From: Candidatus Omnitrophota bacterium
Lineage (GTDB): Bacteria > Omnitrophota > Gorgyraeia > B26-G9
Direction: 5' to 3'
Length of the DNA: 10,222 nt
NCBI GenBank assembly: GCA_022013205.1
Contig: JAKLQT010000111.1
Location: forward strand, 1 to 10,222
Shown here in pieces: positions 6,236 to 10,222 of this stretch (the first letter of the stretch is position 1; each line of letters opens with the position of its first letter). Both the position numbers and the translations under genes were made by a program. The notes beneath the pieces were generated by a model that had not been told where the DNA came from, ran no database searches, and saw nothing but the letters and a program-made list of their open reading frames with translations.

Positions 6236-7706
6236 TCAATTCTTCACGTTTAATTTTTCCGCTCGCGGTTTTGGGTAATTCGTTGATACATTCTATTCTT
6301 TTCGGCAGTTTGTAGACAGCTAGATTCTGTTTGCAAAAAAGCATTAACTCCTGCTCTTTTACAATAAAACCATCTGTTACAATAAAAAGAGCAATTGCCT
6401 CACCAAGTATTTCATCGGGAATACCCACGGCGGCACATTCAACAATATTCTCTAACCGGCAAACAATATCTTCAATTTCAAACGGACTGATCCTGTTCGC
6501 TCCGCTTTTGATCATATCTTTCTTACGGCTTATAAGATATATATATCCTTCTTCGTCAACACGAGCAAGGTCACCTGTCCAAAGGCCTTCTTTTTTTAGA
6601 ACTAAAGCAGTTTCCTCCGGGGAATTCCAATATCCCTGCATTATATTGTATCCTTTTGCCACGATTTCGCCTATCTGCCCCTCTTTAACAGGCCGTCCAT
6701 CTTCGTTTAAAACTAACAGCTCAACTCCGGGAATTGCCTTGCCAATGGAGCCTAGTTTCTTCTTAAGATATTCCGGTTTTAGATAGCTTAGCCTTGCTGA
6801 GGCCTCGGTTTGTCCGTACATAACATAAAAATTCGTATTGGGGACTATAGACAAAAACTCTTTGATCATTGCCGGCATCATTGCCCCTCCGGCCTGAGTA
6901 ACATACCTCAATTTTGGAAAACTATACTTAGCAATTGCTGATTTTTTTATCAGGATGTTAAAATGGGAGGGAACTCCTGCAAATCCTGTAACCTCCTCTT
7001 TGATCATATTATCTAAAACAACATTGGGATACATAAAGCGGTTATCTATTATTAATGTTCCTCCCGCTTTAATATGTGTGGTCAATAAAGAATTACCGTA
7101 CGAATAATAAAAAGGCAAAACAACCATTATTCTATCTTCAGCTTTAAGATGCAGATATTCAATTATTGAATCCGCGTTTGCTGAGATATTGCCATGTGAA
7201 AGCATGACGCCTTTTGGTTTGCCGGTTGTGCCTGAGGTATAGATGATGAGAGCCAGGCCGCTGTCGCTCAGCTCATAGCTCATAGCTAATGGCTCATGGT
7301 TCTCACTATAATCAAGCGCGTCTATTTGTAATACAGCAATATCCTGATTAATTAAAGCTAAAGCATCTTCTACAACTTTTTTGTGCTTTTTATCTGTGAC
7401 TATTACCTTTGGGGCGCAGTCGTTTAAAAGCACTGCTAACTCTCTTGGGACAAGCTGGCTGTTTAAAGCTACGATGATTGCTTCTGTTTTCGATATTCCA
7501 AAGTACGCTATCAGGTAATCACATGAATTATCAATAAAAAGAACTACTCTGTCCCCTTTTTTGACTTTTTTTTCAATCAGAGTACTAGCGAAACCGTTTG
7601 AAGAATCATCAAGTTCCTTATAAGTTAAACGTGTTTTTTGATAAACAACAACAGCTTTATCCGGATATTTTTCAGCACTTTTTCTTAAGAAATTGAGTAG
7701 TAACAT
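6213..7706 (-). CDS. AMP-forming acyl-CoA/acyl-ACP ligase (ANL superfamily)
   Basis: This 497-aa enzyme of usual length would adenylate a carboxylic acid and pass it to a thiol, most likely the phosphopantetheine of the ACP encoded just upstream. The motifs are all present: P-loop YTSGTTGKPKG (156-166), YGQTE (297-301), TGDLARVDEEGY (377-388), SRKKDMIKSG (393-402), and the C-terminal catalytic Lys484 in LPKTASGK. It resembles ligases of exosortase-A-associated clusters, but the acid used is unknown. Two oddities are tied to repeats: residues 137-146 (HEPLAMSYEL) are encoded by a heptad array inserted just before the P-loop, and the last five residues and the stop come from another. A third array fills the leader, so no Shine-Dalgarno is visible before the ATG. 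The N-terminus LLNFLRKSAEKYPDKAVV fits the family, which supports the start. Confidence 0.93.
   Translation of the reverse strand: MLLLNFLRKSAEKYPDKAVVVYQKTRLTYKELDDSSNGFASTLIEKKVKKGDRVVLFIDNSCDYLIAYFGISKTEAIIVALNSQLVPRELAVLLNDCAPKVIVTDKKHKKVVEDALALINQDIAVLQIDALDYSENHEPLAMSYELSDSGLALIIYTSGTTGKPKGVMLSHGNISANADSIIEYLHLKAEDRIMVVLPFYYSYGNSLLTTHIKAGGTLIIDNRFMYPNVVLDNMIKEEVTGFAGVPSHFNILIKKSAIAKYSFPKLRYVTQAGGAMMPAMIKEFLSIVPNTNFYVMYGQTEASARLSYLKPEYLKKKLGSIGKAIPGVELLVLNEDGRPVKEGQIGEIVAKGYNIMQGYWNSPEETALVLKKEGLWTGDLARVDEEGYIYLISRKKDMIKSGANRISPFEIEDIVCRLENIVECAAVGIPDEILGEAIALFIVTDGFIVKEQELMLFCKQNLAVYKLPKRIECINELPKTASGKIKREELKKLIADS
7270..7304. repeat. In-frame heptad array inside the acyl ligase gene
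   Basis: Units agctcat, agctcat, agctaat and ggctcat occupy 7270-7297 in exact 7-base phase, followed by a weaker ggttctc. Read on the minus strand in the ligase frame they encode HEPLAMSYEL with no stop, although the other frames contain TAG and TGA. The units match those in intergenic arrays at 1387-1415 and 2696-2702. Confidence 0.85.
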
Positions 7707-7712
7707 AAGTAT

Positions 7713-7787
7713 AGTTATGAGTTATGAGTTACAAATTACGAGTTAAGTCTCCGGCTATTGACCATTGACTATTGGCTATCAGCTATT
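7713..7787. repeat. Two abutting heptad arrays between ACP and acyl ligase
   Basis: The first runs 7713-7747: agttatg, agttatg, agttaca, aattacg, agttaag. A 5-base joint (tctcc) follows. The second runs 7753-7787: ggctatt, gaccatt, gactatt, ggctatc, agctatt. The second supplies the ACP stop codon (7779-7781); the first occupies the position where the ligase ribosome binding site should be. Confidence 0.85.
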
Positions 7788-8030
7788 AATTGTTTTACTT
7801 TTAACAAACTTCTCAATATTATTTATAGAATCCAGATTGTCCGGGACCAGCTCTTCGTCCTCTACTTTAATCGAAAAAGTATCCTGGATGAATTCTACTA
7901 ATTCAAGGATTCCCGTAGAATCGATTATGCCTTCCTCAAGGAAAGAGGTATCGTCCTGGATTTTTTCCTGGCCAGCTCCCATTAAAAAATTATTTACAAT
8001 AAAATCTTTTACTTTTCCCTTAACATCCAT
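7779..8030 (-). CDS. Acyl carrier protein
   Basis: The 83-aa acidic protein has the length and helical pattern of an ACP. The attachment motif is FLEEGIIDSTGILELVEF, with Ser38 as the probable phosphopantetheine site (DST instead of the common DSL). This DST form is typical of specialised carrier proteins paired with a dedicated ligase rather than of the fatty-acid ACP. It should carry the acyl group activated by the ligase encoded directly downstream. A good GAGGAG lies upstream of the ATG, and the gene follows the VanZ-like gene by only 23 bases, so the two are probably cotranscribed. The last residues (INS) and the TGA stop are read from a heptad array. Confidence 0.9.
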   Translation of the reverse strand: MDVKGKVKDFIVNNFLMGAGQEKIQDDTSFLEEGIIDSTGILELVEFIQDTFSIKVEDEELVPDNLDSINNIEKFVKSKTINS

Positions 8031-8053
8031 CTACAACACTCCTCATATCTGCC

Positions 8054-8452
8054 CTACTTTTTTTGTTTTATATTTTTTGTTTTTGATATTATAAACACTA
8101 AAATCCCAAGACAAATACCCGTTAAATCCAGCATTAAATCCATCTTAGCAACTGTCCTTCCCGGGACAAATGATTGTAAAAACTCATCTATACCGGCAAC
8201 CATCATCCCGCAAATAATCGTATACGTAAAAGCCATGATGCCTGTTTTTAAATGCTTGAATAAAATAATTAAAAAAAAGCCTAAAATTCCATACAAAGGA
8301 ATATGCGCGAGATTATTCGATATCTCCATGGCAAGAGAATATTTTCCTAATCCAGGATGCCGTAAGGATAACAAAAAAATAAATCCTATGTACAGCAGAG
8401 AAATACATGCCCATTTAGTTTTTTTTGTAATTTTCATTTTCTTATTGAACAT
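8054..8452 (-). CDS. VanZ-like integral membrane protein
   Basis: The 132-aa protein has about four membrane segments (roughly residues 14-30, 49-66, 71-88 and 106-123). The VanZ-family hallmark is HIPLYGILGFF (50-60) then DEFLQSFVPGR (89-99) and a D-x-x-LDLTG stretch near 105-112. The conserved charged and glutamine residues sit at the membrane face. VanZ itself is linked to teicoplanin resistance by an unknown mechanism; VanZ-like genes are frequent in exopolysaccharide and exosortase clusters, which fits this context better than antibiotic resistance. The start at 8452 lacks a clear Shine-Dalgarno; Met6 is an alternative. Its ATG overlaps the end of a short upstream frame, an arrangement that could allow coupled translation. 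It ends 23 bases before the ACP. Confidence 0.85.
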   Translation of the reverse strand: MFNKKMKITKKTKWACISLLYIGFIFLLSLRHPGLGKYSLAMEISNNLAHIPLYGILGFFLIILFKHLKTGIMAFTYTIICGMMVAGIDEFLQSFVPGRTVAKMDLMLDLTGICLGILVFIISKTKNIKQKK

Positions 8453-8543
8453 CTATTTTATAAGGCGAATCAAAATTATTTGCATGCCGGATAGTTTCTT
8501 CTTCACTTTGACGGCCTTTCCCCTTGAAAAGTTTATCCCGCAT
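8442..8543 (-). other. Short 33-codon frame, possible gene remnant, overlapping the VanZ-like start
   Basis: From an ATG at 8543 the frame reads MRDKLFKGKGRQSEEETIR and ends DSPYKIDVQ before TAA, overlapping the VanZ-like gene by 11 bases. The protein is charged and hydrophilic, like the tail of an ordinary cytoplasmic protein, and the stop/start overlap is typical of operon neighbours. Upstream, the frame runs into a stop inside the palindromic block. It may be the 3' stub of a gene destroyed by that block, or chance. Confidence 0.25.
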
Positions 8544-8562
8544 GCTTTGAAAATCTCGGCTT

Positions 8563-8682
8563 TTCCCGCTTTAAATACAGCGGGACAGGTAAGCATCCCG
8601 GGCTTTCCCCGTGGAATACAAAGCATTCCCGGGACTAAGTCCTCGAAATTTCTGCAAAATTTCAGAGGGAGCCCGGGTAAGC
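8563..8682. repeat. Palindrome-rich GC block that truncates a four-helix-bundle gene
   Basis: Several hairpins are stacked. TCCCGCT and AGCGGGA pair (8564-8570 with 8579-8585). GGAAT and ATTCC pair around ACAAAGC (near 8613-8629). CCCGGG occurs three times. GAAATTT and AAATTTC pair (near 8644-8662) with flanking CCTC and GAGG. GGTAAGC is directly repeated near both ends (about 8588 and 8676). It is GC-rich compared with its surroundings. It begins exactly where homology to the four-helix-bundle family stops. No T-run follows the hairpins in the direction of transcription, so a terminator role is not supported. There is no transposase frame; it may be a non-autonomous element. Confidence 0.65.
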
Positions 8683-8916
8683 TTCATTAGTGAAATCTTT
8701 TTTATTCACCGCACCTTGAGCTTCTTCCACATTAGCTCCGATAGATGTTCCCGCCTTCATTATCTGATTAGTTATAACAGCTCCACTCGTACTTCTCGGC
8801 AGCAAATTAACTACTTTAATGATTTCCAAAGCAAATTTATAACTTCTATCCACAATATCCGATTTTTCATCCATTAGAACTTTATTCTTTCCCATTTGTA
8901 ATTCGTAATTTATCAC
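8662..8916 (-). pseudogene. C-terminally truncated four-helix-bundle (S23/IVP-like) gene
   Basis: The frame gives 84 aa from 8916, but the first seven residues come from a heptad array. The family-like part starts at Met15 (ATG at 8874), with a weak GGAAAG upstream: DEKSDIVDRSYKFALEIIKV, then ITNQIMKAGTSIGANVEEAQ and KKDFTNE. Homologues continue with KMxxALKEARETxYWLRL, as the gene at the right edge of this window does. Here the sequence instead enters a palindromic block, adds AYPGSL and stops at TGA. Only about two of the four helices remain, so it is probably non-functional. It abuts the glycosyltransferase stop with six bases between. Confidence 0.8.
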
Positions 8917-8938
8917 TCATAATTAGTAATTCAGTTTT
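8897..8938. repeat. Heptad array, GTAATT flavour, between the glycosyltransferase and a four-helix-bundle gene
   Basis: Exact 7-base units: tgtaatt, cgtaatt, tatcact, cataatt, agtaatt, then a degenerate cagtttt. The glycosyltransferase stop (8923-8925) and the extended N-terminus of the truncated four-helix-bundle frame both lie in it. Confidence 0.8.
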
Positions 8939-9924
8939 AGTAGATCTTCTTGCAATTGATCCATTTTAAAATAATCATAGCGGCCTTTAATATTTTTAAC
9001 CTGATGAGAAAAACCCGATTTAACAAAAAGCCATAAAAACCCGGGAGAAACCAGATACTTTTGCATATATTCAACAGCAGCGCCTCGCGCCGCAACCGCT
9101 TCATCATTCTTGATAAGATATGTTATCCAGGTAAAATAGTTCTTTTCAATCTGATACTTCAGCTCTTTTTCATACTTTCTTTTTCCTATGGCAAAATCGT
9201 TCAACAGGTAATCGAGATATAAAATACGCTCTTTTATATTATAGTTGAGATAATAGGATATCTTATACGCATCGAAAAATTTACCAACCAGCACTTTTTT
9301 GATACATCCTAATTTGTATTTACTAAGCATTTTAAAAAAAAGGTCAAAATCAGTATATCCGTTCATTCTCTCATCAAATGGCCCATGGAACAAATAGACT
9401 TCATTACGAATAAGCATCATTGAAAATAACTTGTGACAGCTATTGATAAAATAGCTGTGCGCTTCCTCAATAAGAAATGACTCGCCGGCATGTTTGTCTT
9501 CAAAAAAATCCTTGAACTGAAAAAAAGAATTCTTGATAATCCCTGTTTTATTAAAAACATCAAAATCGCTACAAACGGCAAAGGCGTTTTTGTTTTTCTC
9601 GAGAAAATCAACCTTTTGCGCGAGCGCTCCGGGCTGCCATACATCACCGGCCGCGAGCACGGCAAAATATCTGCCCGTTGCATTTTTCAGGCTTTCATTA
9701 AGAATTTTTGCCCGGCTGGAGTTTTTTTGATTTAATGTAAAATTTATCTTATGCTTATAAACGCCCAGCTCTTCAAACAGTTTATTGTTTAAATCATTTA
9801 CAATAAGAAAGACCTCGATATTTTTATAAGTCTGATTCAATATACTCACCAAAGTACTTTTAAGAAGCTCTCCCTGGTCTCTGCTGAATATTATGAATGT
9901 TACTTTGTCGGTTTGGTGCAGCAT
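8923..9924 (-). CDS. Family 2 (GT-A) glycosyltransferase
   Basis: The 333-aa protein has the GT2 layout: KVTFIIFSRDQGELLKSTL at the N-terminus, SILNQTYKNIEVFLI (27-41), then RYFAVLAAGDVWQPGALAQK (85-104) and FDERMNGYTDFDLFFKM (183-199). It would transfer a sugar from a nucleotide donor to a glycan or lipid acceptor on the cytoplasmic side. No membrane segment is evident. The metal-binding site is unusual: the common LDSDD is LAAGD (90-94), keeping only the last aspartate, and the usual VDDGS is IVNDL (41-45). The donor or mechanism may therefore differ, or activity may be reduced. AAGGA nine to thirteen bases before the ATG supports the start. The last residues NY and the stop come from a heptad array. 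Confidence 0.87.
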   Translation of the reverse strand: MLHQTDKVTFIIFSRDQGELLKSTLVSILNQTYKNIEVFLIVNDLNNKLFEELGVYKHKINFTLNQKNSSRAKILNESLKNATGRYFAVLAAGDVWQPGALAQKVDFLEKNKNAFAVCSDFDVFNKTGIIKNSFFQFKDFFEDKHAGESFLIEEAHSYFINSCHKLFSMMLIRNEVYLFHGPFDERMNGYTDFDLFFKMLSKYKLGCIKKVLVGKFFDAYKISYYLNYNIKERILYLDYLLNDFAIGKRKYEKELKYQIEKNYFTWITYLIKNDEAVAARGAAVEYMQKYLVSPGFLWLFVKSGFSHQVKNIKGRYDYFKMDQLQEDLLKLNY

Positions 9925-9947
9925 CCTTTATTAAATCCTTCCATAAT

Positions 9948-10033
9948 AGTTATGAGTTACTAATTATGAGTTATGAGTTAAAAACTGCTACAAAGCTACC
10001 TTATTAGTTATGAGTTACTAATTATGAGTTCTC
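9948..10033. repeat. Heptad array containing a 26-base perfect direct repeat
   Basis: Units agttatg, agttact, aattatg, agttatg run from 9948 to 9975. The first three recur identically at 10006-10026, followed by agttctc. With flanking bases, 9947-9972 and 10005-10030 are identical over 26 bases. The spacer holds looser words (ctgctac, aaagcta). The array supplies the stop codon of the right-edge four-helix-bundle gene (10022-10024). Confidence 0.85.
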
Positions 10034-10222
10034 CTTTGATGTTTTTACAATGGCTGTAAGTATTTTTAGTATTGAATTGCATTCATCAAGCAAACTTTCT
10101 ACTTGCGCAATTTTTAATGTTCCTGAATCCTTGATTAATCTCAACCAATACCTTGTTTCTCTTGCTTCTTTTTTAGATATTGTCATTTTATTAGTAAAAT
10201 CTTTTTTACTCGCTGCTCCTTG
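10022..10222 (-). CDS. Four-helix-bundle (S23/IVP-like) protein, C-terminal part (5' end beyond window)
   Basis: The frame is open from the right edge for 66 codons to a TAA at 10022. It reads QGAASKKDFTNKM, then SKKEARETRYWLRLI and SLLDECNSILKILTAIVKTS, the C-terminal half of the four-helix-bundle family, related to proteins encoded in 23S rRNA intervening sequences. Free-standing copies occur in many bacteria and have no settled function. It is a close relative of the truncated gene at 8662-8916 (shared KKDFTN segment), so the glycosyltransferase is bracketed by two copies in the same orientation. It looks intact at its C-terminus except that the final residues and stop are taken from a heptad array. 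Confidence 0.85.
   Translation of the reverse strand, partial: QGAASKKDFTNKMTISKKEARETRYWLRLIKDSGTLKIAQVESLLDECNSILKILTAIVKTSKENS

Noticed and set aside
8054..8452. Teicoplanin resistance gene vanZ
   Set aside because: Only family-level similarity is visible and no other van genes are present; VanZ-like proteins are common in envelope clusters.
8563..8682. Intrinsic terminator
   Set aside because: The hairpins are not followed by a T-run in the direction of transcription.
8235..8877. Two long plus-strand frames across the VanZ-like and truncated four-helix-bundle region
   Set aside because: They are antisense to recognisable genes and look like no known protein.
9417..9735. Several frames overlapping the glycosyltransferase on both strands
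   Set aside because: They are shadows of a well-supported GT2 gene.

Overview
The window looks like an accessory surface-polysaccharide or cell-envelope region from an AT-rich, uncultured Gram-negative-type bacterium. The mix of genes and the very repetitive gaps recall Candidatus Omnitrophota (OP3) genomes, but that placement is inference from style. No rRNA or other phylogenetic marker is present. Every gene I accept is on the minus strand, so the biological order runs from the right edge to the left edge.

Right to left: the C-terminal part of a four-helix-bundle (S23/IVP-like) protein (10222-10022); a family 2 glycosyltransferase (9924-8923); a second four-helix-bundle gene cut short by a palindrome-rich block (8916-8662); a possible 33-codon remnant overlapping the next gene; a VanZ-like membrane protein (8452-8054); an acyl carrier protein (8030-7779); an AMP-forming acyl ligase (7706-6213); a dead third four-helix-bundle gene (6188-5833); a PP-loop amidotransferase of the WbpG/PseA type (5740-4745); an AsnB-type asparagine synthetase/amidotransferase (4634-2655); a secreted cysteine-rich protein of unknown function (2460-1507); and, behind its own strong promoter with a palindromic operator candidate, an AAA ATPase with a DUF4143 C-terminus that runs off the left edge (1006-1).

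The ligase and carrier protein form a pair that can activate an acyl group and hold it as a thioester. The two amidotransferases can make amides or amidines, with AsnB a plausible ammonia source. With the glycosyltransferase and VanZ, the set suggests building or decorating a glycan or glycolipid. It resembles exosortase-A-associated clusters (amidotransferase + acyl ligase + ACP) without any exosortase visible here.

The most striking structure is not a gene. Nearly every gap holds a degenerate tandem array with a strict 7-base period (for example agctatc, agttatg, ggctcat). The sequence flavour changes from gap to gap while the period does not. One array lies in frame inside the acyl ligase, and arrays supply the stop codons or last residues of at least five genes. 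They also border all three four-helix-bundle genes. This resembles the heptanucleotide STRR repeats known from cyanobacteria, and the link to four-helix-bundle genes may mark a mobile or recombinational unit.
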